This document shows positions 26,230-36,344 of a stretch of DNA of 64,000 nt, in pieces. Each line of letters opens with the position of its first letter. Position 1 is the first letter of the stretch. The position numbers and the translations under genes were made by a program. Source of the DNA: Flavobacterium sp. 270 (lineage in GTDB: Bacteria; Bacteroidota; Bacteroidia; Flavobacteriales; Flavobacteriaceae); the NCBI RefSeq assembly GCF_004368785.1, contig NZ_SODM01000003.1:124001-188000 (forward strand), in the 5' to 3' direction. The notes beneath the pieces are model-generated. The model had not been told where the DNA came from, did no database searches, and saw nothing but the letters and a program-made list of their open reading frames with translations.

Positions 26230-27420
26230 TTATATTGTGTTGTTTTTTTCGATTTGACTAATTATGGTTTCTACAGATCCTGCAGAAATAAAAGTATCTG
26301 CCGGAGTATTCGTTACATAATCAACTAATTTTGCAACAGAAGAAACGGCAACGTGCATTCTTGTATCTGATGATGCGTAGTACACATAAACAGTTCCGTC
26401 TGCATCTTCAATCCAGCCGTTTGAGAACAATACATTAGAAACGTCACCAACTCTTTCTATACCTTCCGGCCCCATAAAATGTCCGGCAGGAACGTGCGTT
26501 ACTTTAGAAATATCATTTAGATCGGTCATAAACATGTATAAAGTATAGCGTAAACCTGCAGCGGTATTACGAACTCCATGCGCCAGGTGCAGCCAGCCTT
26601 TTTCTGTTTTGATAGGAGCGGGACCAAGACCATTTTTCAATTCATAAATAGTATGATATTGCTTGCCGAAGATGATTTTTTCTTCTTTTACAACCGGATT
26701 TTTCATGTCTTCTACATAACCTAAACCAATTCCACCACCAGCGCCAACATCTATAAAACCATCTTGCGGACGTGTGTATAAGGCGTATTTTCCGTTTACA
26801 AATTCCGGATGTAAAACTACATTTCGCTGTTGTCCTGTGTTTGAAATTAAATCAGGAAGTCTTTCCCAGTTTACTAAATCCTTAGAACGTACGATTCCGG
26901 CATTGGCTACAGCCGAACTTGTATCGCCTTTTGGTGCTTTTGGGTCTTTTCTTTCAGTGCAGAAAATACCGTAAACCCAACCGTCTTCGTGATTTATCAG
27001 ACGCATATCGTAAACGTTTGTGTCTGGTTCTGCGGTTTGCGGAATCACGCATGGTTTTTCCCAAAACTTAAAATTATCAATTCCGTTTGGGCTTTCCGCG
27101 ATAGCGAAAAATGATTTTCTGTCAATTCCTTCTACGCGCACCGCCAGCAGGTATTTTCCTTTCCATTTCATTGCGCCAGCATTAAAAGCGGCATTCATTC
27201 CGATTCTTTCCTGCAAAAATGGATTTGTATTTTCGTTCAAATCAAAGCGCCAGTTTAATGGTACGTGAGCGGCAGTTACGACAGGATTTATATAGCGATC
27301 GTATATACCGTTTCCGGCACTTTTCTCTGGTGTGTTTTTTTGCTCGATTAGTGTTTTATGTTCTTTTTCTAATGCTGCTTTTCTATCTTGAAACACAGCT
27401 GAAGAGGTTATTGTTGTCAT
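26230..27420 (-). CDS. GH130 4-O-beta-D-mannosyl-D-glucose phosphorylase
   Basis: This 396-residue cytoplasmic enzyme phosphorolyses mannosyl-glucose to mannose-1-phosphate and glucose. GH130 features include NWRFDLNENTNPF with the catalytic Asp, FNAGAMKWKGKYLLAVRVEG, VYDMRLINHEDGWVYG and LHLAHGVRNTAAG. I placed the start at the ATG at 27420 (MTTITSS). The open frame extends 79 codons further upstream into the transporter gene, but that extension is of shadow composition (rich in Ser, Asn, Arg) and unlike the family. The short gap from the transporter and the 6-base gap to the epimerase indicate one operon. Confidence 0.92.
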   Translation of the reverse strand: MTTITSSAVFQDRKAALEKEHKTLIEQKNTPEKSAGNGIYDRYINPVVTAAHVPLNWRFDLNENTNPFLQERIGMNAAFNAGAMKWKGKYLLAVRVEGIDRKSFFAIAESPNGIDNFKFWEKPCVIPQTAEPDTNVYDMRLINHEDGWVYGIFCTERKDPKAPKGDTSSAVANAGIVRSKDLVNWERLPDLISNTGQQRNVVLHPEFVNGKYALYTRPQDGFIDVGAGGGIGLGYVEDMKNPVVKEEKIIFGKQYHTIYELKNGLGPAPIKTEKGWLHLAHGVRNTAAGLRYTLYMFMTDLNDISKVTHVPAGHFMGPEGIERVGDVSNVLFSNGWIEDADGTVYVYYASSDTRMHVAVSSVAKLVDYVTNTPADTFISAGSVETIISQIEKNNTI

Positions 27421-27455
27421 ATTGTTTGTTTTCGGGATCTGAAATGGTTTTTGTT

Positions 27456-28847
27456 TTAATTGGTCTGGTCTCTTTTTTCGTTTAAATCTTGTTCTATTAT
27501 TTGAAGTTTTTCTTCGGATAATGGATAGAATAAAATAAAAGCGACTGATATTGCTGCTGCTATTGCAGGAAGTATGCTTAACATTAATTGTATTCCGTGT
27601 TGTGCTGTGGCTGTTTGTTCTACATTGGCCTGAAAACCGTAATAACCCAAAAGCCATCCGGCACCGGCACCGCCAATGGTCCAGCCAAATTTTTGTGACA
27701 TTGATGATGCAGAGAAAACCAATCCGGTTGCTCTACGGCCTTGTTTCCATTCTGAATAATCTGCGCCGTCTGCGTACATGGACCAGATTAATGGGAAGAT
27801 ACAGCCTGCACAAATACTGATTAAAATTTGGAAAGTCATGATTAGGGTTACGTCTTCTTTTCCGAAGAAATAGAAAACTAAACTTAAGATTGCGGCTAAT
27901 GCCATTGCGCCAAAAAAGGTTTTCTTTTTTCCGAATTTATTAGCCAGCGGTGTTGCAGCAATAACTCCGATAATATTTGCGGCTTGTCCCAATACTAAAT
28001 AAATAGAAGTTGGCGTCATGTGAAAATCCGTTCCAAATAACGAAAAATCGAAATTTACAGCACTACTCACATAATATTTGAAATAATAAACAGCTGCGCC
28101 GTCTCGGATTGAATTAAATACTAAAGCACCAATTCCTGCGCCAAGTAAAATCCACCACGGTCTATTTTTTAGTAAATCTTTTAGATCTTCTTTTAAGTTA
28201 TTTTGTTCGTCTCCAATTGGTTTTACTCTTTCTTTGGTAAAGAAAAAACAAGCCCAGAAAAAGACAGTTGTAATTAATCCAAAAACAACAATAGTTGCCA
28301 GCCACCCTGTTTTTGAGTTTAGGTTTCCACCGAAATAATTCACCAAAGGTTCAATCAGCCAAAGTGCCAAAAGACTTCCTCCAAAAGCAAAAACCATTCT
28401 GTATGACGAAAGTGTGTTTCTTTCTTTTCTGTCTGAGGACATTACGCCCAAAAGCGATGCGTAAGGCACATTGATTAAAGAATAAATCATCATCATGGCA
28501 GAATAAGTTACGTAGGCGTAAATTATTTTTCCTTTTTCGTCAAAATCTGGTGTGTAAAAAGTCAAAACTCCGATTACAGCAAAAGGAATGGCAACCCAAA
28601 GTAAATAAGGCCTGAATTTTCCCCATTTGCTTTTGGTTCTGTCGGCAAGAATTCCAACAATAGGATCAAAGCAGGAATCCCATATTCTGGTAATCAAAAA
28701 CATAGTTCCTACAACAGCAGGCGCCAGTCCGAAAACATCGGTATAGAAAAATAAAAGGTACATACTAAAGATTTTCCAGAACATTGACGATGCGGCGTCT
28801 CCTAGACCGTAACCTATTTTTTCTTTTAAACTAATTTTGTCGTGCAT
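27456..28847 (-). CDS. GPH-family sugar:cation symporter (mannooligosaccharide transporter)
   Basis: This 463-residue inner-membrane protein has about twelve predicted helices and no signal peptide. The start KEKIGYGLGDAASSMFWK and the loop DRTKSKWGKFRPYLL are signatures of the glycoside-pentoside-hexuronide:cation symporters. Between the GH26 gene and the GH130/epimerase genes it most likely carries mannobiose or short mannooligosaccharides from the periplasm to the cytoplasm, as the equivalent transporter does in the B. fragilis mannan operon. Substrate is inferred from context. Confidence 0.9.
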   Translation of the reverse strand: MHDKISLKEKIGYGLGDAASSMFWKIFSMYLLFFYTDVFGLAPAVVGTMFLITRIWDSCFDPIVGILADRTKSKWGKFRPYLLWVAIPFAVIGVLTFYTPDFDEKGKIIYAYVTYSAMMMIYSLINVPYASLLGVMSSDRKERNTLSSYRMVFAFGGSLLALWLIEPLVNYFGGNLNSKTGWLATIVVFGLITTVFFWACFFFTKERVKPIGDEQNNLKEDLKDLLKNRPWWILLGAGIGALVFNSIRDGAAVYYFKYYVSSAVNFDFSLFGTDFHMTPTSIYLVLGQAANIIGVIAATPLANKFGKKKTFFGAMALAAILSLVFYFFGKEDVTLIMTFQILISICAGCIFPLIWSMYADGADYSEWKQGRRATGLVFSASSMSQKFGWTIGGAGAGWLLGYYGFQANVEQTATAQHGIQLMLSILPAIAAAISVAFILFYPLSEEKLQIIEQDLNEKRDQTN

Positions 28848-28886
28848 TCGATTTTTTTTAAAGGTTGTAAGTTGAGTTTGGGGTAA

Positions 28887-30023
28887 TTATTTTAATGTTT
28901 TTAAAATGTCTTTTTCAAATAAAGTCCTGTCAAGATTATAAAAATCGACAAAATCTTTTTCGCTCACTTGTCCGGTAAATGGAACGTAATAATGCATTTT
29001 TTGTTCTTTTTCCTGCCAGCCGTGGTTTCTCCATAATAATACATAAGAAATTTTATAATCTCCAATCGCTTTAGACAAAGTTCCAGTCCACCATTTTGGA
29101 TCGGGAACAGCTTCGTATCCGGCTTCTGCCAGCGCTATCAATTTGTGTTTCTTTTCGGCAATTTCATTCAATATTTTAAATTGACTTTGTACTTCGGCAA
29201 TAAATTTTTCACCGTTTTTGTCTCCATTATTTTGGTAACTGTCAAAACTTAAAATATCAGCATAATTATCGCTAGGATAATTGGATAGAAAATCAGTTTC
29301 TGAAGCGAAACTTCCTGTGTTGTATACATATATCAAATTATGAACACCTTTTTTCTGAAGATATTCAAAAGTAAATTTCCATGCTGTTTTAAACTCTTCA
29401 GAAGTACAATTTGGTTTTCCCCACCAAAACCAACCGCCGGTTAATTCATGAAATGGTCGAAAAAGAACTGGAATGTTTTTTCCTTTTTTATCTTTTAAGG
29501 ATAAAAAGAAACTTGCCGCTTTGTCTAACCAAGAAGTAAATTTAGTATGGTTTTGTCCGCCAGGGAGTATGGTTTTTAATGAATTCGGAGTATTATCCCA
29601 AGCGCTTTTTCCGGTTGCAGGATTATCAAAATGCCAGCTTATTGTCGAGATGCCGCCTCTTTCGTTTGCGTCTTTTATGTATTGTTTCATTTTATCAAAA
29701 GGAACGCCGTCAATGTTTTTTGTATCGTCTTTTTCTAAACCTGCAATGTCCCAGCCATAAATTGCAGGATAATCTCCAACAACGTCTTTTATATCACTTC
29801 TTTTGTCTTCGTATTTCCATTTTACGCCATAAGCAAGATCGTCCTGATGACCAAAAAGGTATCCTTTTTGAGTTAGCAGGCTCAATTTTTTATAAAGCAA
29901 AACAGTTTCGGGTGTTGCTTTTTGATCTGAAAGTGACAAATTAGTATTACTCATGTTATTCTTTGCAGAGCAAGATGTTCCTATAAATAGGGCTATTATT
30001 AAGGTTAATATGTTTTTCTTCAT
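28887..30023 (-). CDS. GH26 beta-mannanase lipoprotein (ManA-like), first gene of minus-strand operon
   Basis: This 378-residue enzyme has a lipobox at FIGTSC (Cys18). GH26 hallmarks are the acid/base Glu in LFRPFHELTGGWFWWG and the nucleophile Glu in IALAEAGYEA. GYLFGHQDDLAYG at the N-terminus resembles mannobiose-releasing GH26 enzymes of Bacteroidota. Such an enzyme would feed mannobiose to the downstream symporter, GH130 enzyme and epimerase. A minus-strand TATCTTTG box lies at 30221-30228 and a small palindrome at 30044-30056 in its long leader. It is divergent from the AraC-type regulator. Confidence 0.92.
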   Translation of the reverse strand: MKKNILTLIIALFIGTSCSAKNNMSNTNLSLSDQKATPETVLLYKKLSLLTQKGYLFGHQDDLAYGVKWKYEDKRSDIKDVVGDYPAIYGWDIAGLEKDDTKNIDGVPFDKMKQYIKDANERGGISTISWHFDNPATGKSAWDNTPNSLKTILPGGQNHTKFTSWLDKAASFFLSLKDKKGKNIPVLFRPFHELTGGWFWWGKPNCTSEEFKTAWKFTFEYLQKKGVHNLIYVYNTGSFASETDFLSNYPSDNYADILSFDSYQNNGDKNGEKFIAEVQSQFKILNEIAEKKHKLIALAEAGYEAVPDPKWWTGTLSKAIGDYKISYVLLWRNHGWQEKEQKMHYYVPFTGQVSEKDFVDFYNLDRTLFEKDILKTLK

Positions 30024-30327
30024 TTTGAATTTGGTTGTTTTTCAATGCAGTGCATTAAAATCTATACTTAATATAGGAATAAAAAACGTCTTGTTTTTCT
30101 TATCGAAAATTCAATACCATTTTTCGGTTAAAATTATTAAAACTCTAAAAAGATATTATATTAAAAATGATTAATGTTTATTATTAATAGACTTTTTAAA
30201 AAATTGATAATTCTATTTTTCAAAGATAATCGGATGTTTATACTGTATTTAATATTATTTTATCAATTATATATCATATTATTGCAAATAAAAAAAACAA
30301 TGTTACTTCCTAAAATAGTATTTAAAG
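30024..30327. promoter_or_regulatory. Divergent control region between the GH26 operon and AraC-type gene
   Basis: This 304-base, very AT-rich region holds no gene. It contains a perfect palindrome AATGCA-G-TGCATT at 30044-30056 and a minus-strand -7 box TATCTTTG at 30221-30228, which would give the GH26 transcript a leader of about 190 bases. No clear promoter for the AraC-type gene was found. Confidence 0.5.
30221..30228 (-). promoter_or_regulatory. -7 promoter box TATCTTTG for the mannan catabolic operon
   Basis: On the minus strand this is TATCTTTG, an exact TAnnTTTG match. No -33 TTG is at the right distance, which would suit activation by the neighbouring AraC-type protein. Confidence 0.45.
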
Positions 30328-31206
30328 ATGAGTAGTGCTAAAAATTTTTACAGAGAAATTGCTCCGCTTTCTGCCGGAGACAGCTTTTTAGTTTTTGACA
30401 GAGTAAAAGACAGCTTTGATTTTCCGGTACATTATCATCCGGAATTTGAGATCAATTTTATATTAAACGGAAAAGGAGTGAAGCGTGTTGTGGGTGACAA
30501 TATTGAAGAAATTGATAGTGTCGAACTTGTTTTAATTGGCCCAAATTTATATCACGGCTGGGAATTGAATAAATGTACAAGTAAAAAAATCCACGAAATT
30601 ACGATTCAGTTTCATAATGATTTATTTCATGAATCTTTGCTTTCAAGACGAATTATGAATCCGATTCGGGACATGTTTAATCGTTCGATTCATGGAATTC
30701 TTTTTTCTAAAAAAGTGGCCGAAGAATTAACACCAAGATTGGTAAGGCTTTCTAAACTAGACGGTATGGATTACTTTCTGGAAATTACTTCTTTATTATA
30801 TGACTTGGCAAATTCCAGAAACCAGCGTTTGCTTTCTACTTATACTGTAGATTATGATACGTTTGATGATTATGATAAAATGAAACTGGTTTATGAATAT
30901 GTGCAGAAACATTTTGCTGAAAAAATTACTTTAGAAGATGTTGCTAATATTGCGAGCATGTCTATTATTTCTTTTAATCGATTTATTAAAAAACGTACAG
31001 GCAAAACTTTTGTCAATTATATTAATGATATCAGGATCGGATATGCGGCGCGCTGGCTTGTAGAAAAAGATATGAGCGTTTCTGAAGTTGCATTTAAATC
31101 CGGCTTTAATAATATTGCCAACTTCAACCGTAGTTTTAAAGCTACTAAAAATTGTACGCCTAGTCAATATAGGGAAGATTTTTCTGGTCTGAAGCGTATT
31201 TTGTAG
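30328..31206 (+). CDS. AraC-family transcriptional regulator of the mannan locus
   Basis: This 292-residue protein has an N-terminal cupin-type sensing domain (about residues 25-100, FDFPVHYHPEFEINFILNGKG) and a C-terminal double helix-turn-helix (about 190-285, ITLEDVANIASMS and SVSEVAFKSGFNNIANFNRSFK). It lies between the divergent enzyme operon and the susCD operon, so it is the obvious local regulator. Mannan loci of Bacteroides often use hybrid two-component sensors instead, and none is present here. The likely ligand is a mannose-containing sugar, by inference. Confidence 0.9.
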   Translation: MSSAKNFYREIAPLSAGDSFLVFDRVKDSFDFPVHYHPEFEINFILNGKGVKRVVGDNIEEIDSVELVLIGPNLYHGWELNKCTSKKIHEITIQFHNDLFHESLLSRRIMNPIRDMFNRSIHGILFSKKVAEELTPRLVRLSKLDGMDYFLEITSLLYDLANSRNQRLLSTYTVDYDTFDDYDKMKLVYEYVQKHFAEKITLEDVANIASMSIISFNRFIKKRTGKTFVNYINDIRIGYAARWLVEKDMSVSEVAFKSGFNNIANFNRSFKATKNCTPSQYREDFSGLKRIL

Positions 31207-31520
31207 TGATACTTTTTTTGCACAAACAAATATTATTTTTAACGAAATCGTTTGCTTTTTTAAGGTTTCGTTAACTTTTATCTACAATTTTGAGTTGTTT
31301 AGGGGAGGTGTATTGCGAATAATGTAATTTTTTTACTCTTTTATTTTAATATGTGTTTTTTTAAAGTGATATGGTAAAAATATTATCATTAAATGATATA
31401 ATACTATCGATTTAATGTTTTCTTCTGTTATAGATTTGTTAAAATAATTTAAGAGAATAAATACACCTTTTTATGACTTAAGTTATTGACAAACATATTT
31501 AAACTAACCAAACACTTATT
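31207..31520 (+). promoter_or_regulatory. Long leader and control region of the susCD operon
   Basis: This 314-base AT-rich stretch has no coding sequence. It contains a near-palindrome at 31382-31402 (ATTATCATT-A-AATGATATAAT) and a -7 box TAGATTTG at 31431-31438. Transcription from that box would leave a leader of about 78 bases before the SusC-type gene. Confidence 0.55.
31431..31438 (+). promoter_or_regulatory. -7 promoter box TAGATTTG for susCD
   Basis: TAGATTTG is an exact TAnnTTTG match 82 bases before the SusC ATG. The -33 zone lacks TTG. A near-palindrome ends 28 bases upstream, consistent with an activator site. Confidence 0.5.
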
Positions 31521-34500
31521 ATGAAAAAACTAATGACTAACTTCATTCATTGGAACGCTAACCACAGAGCTGTTCCTTTGATGTTGATTTTATTACTGAC
31601 GAGTAATTTTATTGCAGCTCAGGTAAAAATCACAGGAACAGTTTCTGATGAAAAGGGACTTTCTATTCCGGGTGCGAATATCTCTGTTGCAGGAACAAAA
31701 ACCAATTCTTCTACAGATTTTGACGGAAAATATTCTATTGATGTTCCTGCAAACGCTACTTTGACATTTTCGTTTATCGGATTTGCTACTCAAAAGATTA
31801 CTGTAAGTGGCAAAACAACTATTAATGTAATTCTTAAATCTAATGCAGAGGATCTAAAAGATGTTGTTGTAATTGGATACGGAACTCAAAAGAGAAAAGA
31901 CGTAAACAGTGCGATTTCCAGCATTAGCTCAAAAGATATTGAGAACTTAAAAGTGGTTTCTTTTGATCAGATGATGCAGGGTAAAGCGGCCGGTGTTGTT
32001 GTAAATAGTAACTCTGGAGAGCCTGGAAGTAACGTTTCGGTAAAAATTAGAGGGGTTTCTTCTCTTACTGGTACAAACGAACCTTTGTATGTAATAGATG
32101 GTGTGCCAATTTCCGGAGATGCTAAAAACTCTTCTACGTCGGGAAGAAATGCGCAGGGAAATTCAAACTTTTCTAATGCAGGAAATATTACGCAAAGTCC
32201 GCTAGCACTTATTAATCCTAGTGATATTGAGTCTATAGATATTTTAAAAGATGCTTCTGCAACTGCAATTTACGGTTCTCGTGGTGCAAACGGTGTTATT
32301 ATCGTAACTACAAAATCGGGTAAAAAAGGAACAGGAAAATTGTCTTTCGAAAACTCTTATTCTATCAGTAACCTGCCTAAAAAACTGCATTCTATGAATT
32401 TGCAGGAATATGCAACGCATCAAAATGCTTTAGGAAATGTTTACGATCCGCTGGGAAAACGTCCTGAATTTGCTCACCCTGAACTTTTAGGAAAAGGTAC
32501 AGATTGGCAGGATGCTATTTATGAAACAGGAATTATGAAAAATAACCAGTTGTCTTTTTCTGGTGGTAAAGAAGGTGTAAATTATTATATCTCTGGAGGT
32601 GTATTAAATCAGGATGGTATTGTAATCGAATCTGGATTTAAAAGATATAATTTTAGAACCAATGTTGACGCTAAGGTTAACAAGTTTATTAAAGTTGGGA
32701 TTAATGTAAGTGGTGCAATTACAGATGAAAAACTGACTTTAAACGGGCAGTTTAACGGAGTTGTTGCTACTTCTTTATTAGCAACTCCAGATGTAGCGGT
32801 TAGAGAATTATCTGGTGCATTTTCTGGTCCGCCGGCTGGAGGAGCAACATCATTTGTAAACCCTGTAGCGACTTCTTTATTAGGAGCAAATACATTGGTT
32901 AGAAAAAACTATTCTGGAAATTTCTATACTCAGATTGATTTATTAAAAGGTCTAGAATATCGTTTTGAAGCTGGAGGTTACATTTATGATAACTTAGGAC
33001 AACGTTTTGATCCGATGTATTCTTTGGGTAATGCTGTAAAAAGTTTTGCCAACTTGTATTACAATCCATCTTCTGGGAATTCATGGAACTTAAAAAACAT
33101 GCTTACTTACAGAAATACAATTGGTAAACATAATTTTACCGTATTGGCTGTACAAGAATCTAACAGAGCACACTGGGAAGGATATTCTATAACAGGTTAT
33201 GGTTATAAAGATAATAATGACAAATCTTTAGCGGCTTCAGATTTGCCAAAAGCAATTACAAGCGGTGTATATTCTGGAACTCAGACATTAGCTTCTTATT
33301 TAGGAAGGGTTGTTTATGATTATGGAGATAAATACAGTGTTTCTGGTGCTGTAAGAACAGACGGATCTTCAAAATTCTTTGTTGGAAACAAATGGGGGGT
33401 TTTTAGTTCTGCTAGTGGTTCTTGGAAACTTTCTCACGAGGATTTTATGGAGGGTACAAGAAAGTATGTTGATAATATTAAAATTAGAGCAGGATGGGGA
33501 CAAACAGGAAACAATCAGATTGGTAATAACTTATATGATTCTAACCTGCACTTAATCAACAGTTCTATGGGAACTTCTTATTTGCCATCTAATACGGCAA
33601 ATAAAGATTTGAAATGGGAAACTCAGGAGCAAACTAACTTAGGTTTAGATTTTACAATGTTTGATTCTAAACTTTCTGCTACTGTAGATGTGTACAGAAA
33701 AGTAAATAGAAACTTCTTATATCAAGTTCCACTGCCAAACTTCCTTTCTGGAGGTGGTGATTACGAAGGTGGTGTAAATCCTCCTTACTTTAATCTTGGA
33801 ACTATGGAAAATAAAGGTCTTGAGATAACACTTAGTTATACCAATCAATTTACAGAAAATTTCTCTTGGAATGCGAGCGCAAACTTTACAAGAAATGTGA
33901 ATGAGGTTACCAATATGGCAGGATTAAATATTGTAAAAACAATGGGTACACTTGCTTACAATACCGTAACAGTATCAAGAACTCAGGAAGGTTCGCCAGT
34001 TGGATCGTTTTTAGGTTATGAAGCTAACGGTATTTATAGAACAGACGAAGATTTATTGACGTATGGCCACGAAACAACACCTGGAACTAAAGTTGTTTTG
34101 AAAAACGGAACAAACTCATTATTACCAAACTTTCAAAAAGGAGATGTTATTTATAAAGATCAAAATAATGATGGTGTAATTGATACCAAAGATTTAGTTA
34201 ACATCGGAAATCCAAATCCAAAATTCACTTATGGATTTACCAATAACTTTAAATACAAAAATATCGATTTGTCTATTTTCCTTCAAGGAGTTGCCGGAAA
34301 TAAACTGATGAATTTAACGCGTATGTCTGGTACATTAAACAGTAATTTGGGAACAAATTATCTAACAGAAGCGGCAGATTTTTACACAGCAGATAATACA
34401 GATGCTTCTCTGCCAAGACCATCTGCATACAATGATATTAATAATGCGGTTTCAACACGTATTATAGAAAACGGTTCTTATTTAAGAATTCAGAACTTAA

Positions 34501-34718
34501 CTTTAGGTTATTCTCTGCCTGCAGATATGATCTCTCAGCTAAAATTATCAAGATTAAGACTTTATGCTTCTGGACAAAACCTGTACACTTTTACTAAATA
34601 CAAAGGATACGATCCTGAAGTAGGTTCTTACAATCAGGATGCATTATTATCTGGTGTAGATAATGGTCGTTATCCTGTACCTAGAGTAATATCTTTTGGT
34701 TTTAATGTTGAATTTTAA
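31521..34718 (+). CDS. SusC/RagA-type TonB-dependent outer-membrane transporter
   Basis: This 1065-residue protein has a long signal peptide (to NFIAAQ). A carboxypeptidase-regulatory-like domain spans about residues 35-110 (ITGTVSDEKGLSIPGANISVAGT), and a TonB box and plug begin near VVVIGYGTQKRKDV. The rest is a 22-strand barrel with a C-terminal aromatic strand. The plug contains VNSNSGEPGSNVSVKIRG and IEILKDASATAIYGSRGANGVI-type motifs, the SusC hallmarks. It should import mannan oligosaccharides powered by TonB. The SusD-type gene begins 11 bases after its stop, and surface mannanases lie on both sides. Confidence 0.96.
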   Translation: MKKLMTNFIHWNANHRAVPLMLILLLTSNFIAAQVKITGTVSDEKGLSIPGANISVAGTKTNSSTDFDGKYSIDVPANATLTFSFIGFATQKITVSGKTTINVILKSNAEDLKDVVVIGYGTQKRKDVNSAISSISSKDIENLKVVSFDQMMQGKAAGVVVNSNSGEPGSNVSVKIRGVSSLTGTNEPLYVIDGVPISGDAKNSSTSGRNAQGNSNFSNAGNITQSPLALINPSDIESIDILKDASATAIYGSRGANGVIIVTTKSGKKGTGKLSFENSYSISNLPKKLHSMNLQEYATHQNALGNVYDPLGKRPEFAHPELLGKGTDWQDAIYETGIMKNNQLSFSGGKEGVNYYISGGVLNQDGIVIESGFKRYNFRTNVDAKVNKFIKVGINVSGAITDEKLTLNGQFNGVVATSLLATPDVAVRELSGAFSGPPAGGATSFVNPVATSLLGANTLVRKNYSGNFYTQIDLLKGLEYRFEAGGYIYDNLGQRFDPMYSLGNAVKSFANLYYNPSSGNSWNLKNMLTYRNTIGKHNFTVLAVQESNRAHWEGYSITGYGYKDNNDKSLAASDLPKAITSGVYSGTQTLASYLGRVVYDYGDKYSVSGAVRTDGSSKFFVGNKWGVFSSASGSWKLSHEDFMEGTRKYVDNIKIRAGWGQTGNNQIGNNLYDSNLHLINSSMGTSYLPSNTANKDLKWETQEQTNLGLDFTMFDSKLSATVDVYRKVNRNFLYQVPLPNFLSGGGDYEGGVNPPYFNLGTMENKGLEITLSYTNQFTENFSWNASANFTRNVNEVTNMAGLNIVKTMGTLAYNTVTVSRTQEGSPVGSFLGYEANGIYRTDEDLLTYGHETTPGTKVVLKNGTNSLLPNFQKGDVIYKDQNNDGVIDTKDLVNIGNPNPKFTYGFTNNFKYKNIDLSIFLQGVAGNKLMNLTRMSGTLNSNLGTNYLTEAADFYTADNTDASLPRPSAYNDINNAVSTRIIENGSYLRIQNLTLGYSLPADMISQLKLSRLRLYASGQNLYTFTKYKGYDPEVGSYNQDALLSGVDNGRYPVPRVISFGFNVEF

Positions 34719-34729
34719 TACGTATTAAT

Positions 34730-36328
34730 ATGAAAAATATAATAAAAAGAAGCAGTGCGGTTGCCTTAACAATGATTTTGGTACTATCATCATCTTGTTC
34801 TCAGGACTTTTTAGATGTTCCTGCAGAAGGAGTACCAACAATTGGTAACTACTACGATTCTGATGTAAAACTAGATAATGCCAGCAACGGACTTTACGGT
34901 TTGGTTTGGTTTAATATGAATAAAGAAGGATTTTACGGTATTACCGATGTAATTTCTGGAAATATGTACGCTGGTCCTTACAACGAATTTGGAAAATTTA
35001 CAGATTTAAGTTTTACAAACTCTCAATCTTTTATTGGAGATTCCTGGAGATCATGTTTTGGTGCAGTTGCAAACTGTAACTCTTACATTAATACATTGCC
35101 GCAAAGCGTTGGGCCAAATGTCACTAAAGAAGCACTAAACAATGCAATGGGCGAAATGCACTTTATCAGAGCTTTTTCTTATTTCTTTTTAGTAAGATTA
35201 TGGGGAAATGTGCCAATTATAGAAAACAATGCAGATTATTCTAAAAACTTTGTAATTCCGAGTAATCCAACCGAAGACGTTTACAAGTTTATAGAAAACG
35301 ATCTAAAATATGCAATTGCAAATTTAAAATCTAAAAACAGAGGTACAGATTATGCAGCAAATGCGCATGTATCAAGCGGTTCTGCAAAAGCACTTTTAGC
35401 AAAAGTTTATTTGTATGAAAAAAAGTATGACTTGGCAAGAGCAATGGCTCAGGAAGTTATTGACAGCGGTGAATTTAAATTATTAGGAGGCGAACAACTG
35501 CCTTCAAAATCTTTTGCAGATTTATGGCTTCAAAAAAATAATAATAACGAAGAATCTATCTTTTCATGGCAATGGACAGGAGCAGGAACTTATTTTGAAG
35601 GAAATTTTTCTAATACCTTATTTGCTCCAGAAAATAGATTGGTTGAAACAAGTTATTCTGGTCAGATTGCACCATCTCAGGATTTAATTAAAAATGTTTT
35701 CGAAAATGGAGACAAAAGAAGAATCGAAACCTTTATGCTTCCTGGAGATTATTATCCAAATTTAACCTATGCGGCAACACTTGCAGTAGATTCTCCTAAA
35801 TTATTAGGATACACATTTGCAATAGAAAATCAATCTCAAAATTCTGGTGCAGGATTGAAAAAGTATGTAATCGGAAAAGAAAATTTACCAATTACAGGAC
35901 CGTTTAATCCACCATTTAATGGAGAAAGCAGTATGAACAGCTATATGATGCGTTATGCAGAATTATTATTAATACATGCTGAAGCAATTTTAGGTTCTCA
36001 ATCAGGAACAACTTCAGATGCAAATGCGCTTAAATCTTTCAATGCAGTTCGCAAAAGAGCAGGATTACCAATAAAAGCTTCAATTTCTTTTGATGATATC
36101 TTCAAAGAAAGACGTGCAGAATTAGCTTGCGAAGGAGATTACTATTTTGATTTAGGACGTTTGCCTTTTGCTAAAGCCAAAGCAATATTAGAAGCGCAAA
36201 ACAGAGGAGACAGAGAAAATGAAAAACACATCTCAATTTCTGCAACAAACCTTTTACTGCCTTATCCTGCAGATGATTTAATTAAAAATCCAAAATTGAC
36301 AGAAGTAGCACCGTATACTTTTAAATAA
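34730..36328 (+). CDS. SusD/RagB-type surface glycan-binding lipoprotein
   Basis: This 532-residue lipoprotein has a lipobox at LSSSC followed by SQDFLDVPAEG, typical of SusD proteins. TPR-rich segments (GEMHFIRAFSYFFLVRLWGNVPI) and the C-terminal motif FKERRAELACEGDYYFDLGRL are family signatures. It caps the SusC partner encoded 11 bases upstream and captures oligosaccharides at the cell surface. The ligand is inferred to be mannan-derived from the enzymes in the locus. Confidence 0.96.
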   Translation: MKNIIKRSSAVALTMILVLSSSCSQDFLDVPAEGVPTIGNYYDSDVKLDNASNGLYGLVWFNMNKEGFYGITDVISGNMYAGPYNEFGKFTDLSFTNSQSFIGDSWRSCFGAVANCNSYINTLPQSVGPNVTKEALNNAMGEMHFIRAFSYFFLVRLWGNVPIIENNADYSKNFVIPSNPTEDVYKFIENDLKYAIANLKSKNRGTDYAANAHVSSGSAKALLAKVYLYEKKYDLARAMAQEVIDSGEFKLLGGEQLPSKSFADLWLQKNNNNEESIFSWQWTGAGTYFEGNFSNTLFAPENRLVETSYSGQIAPSQDLIKNVFENGDKRRIETFMLPGDYYPNLTYAATLAVDSPKLLGYTFAIENQSQNSGAGLKKYVIGKENLPITGPFNPPFNGESSMNSYMMRYAELLLIHAEAILGSQSGTTSDANALKSFNAVRKRAGLPIKASISFDDIFKERRAELACEGDYYFDLGRLPFAKAKAILEAQNRGDRENEKHISISATNLLLPYPADDLIKNPKLTEVAPYTFK

Positions 36329-36344
36329 TTTTAAAAATAAAAAT

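Noticed and set aside
27421..27657. N-terminal extension of the GH130 gene
   Set aside because: The open frame continues 79 codons upstream, but it overlaps the transporter gene and its composition is that of a shadow frame. The ATG at 27420 gives the family's usual length.
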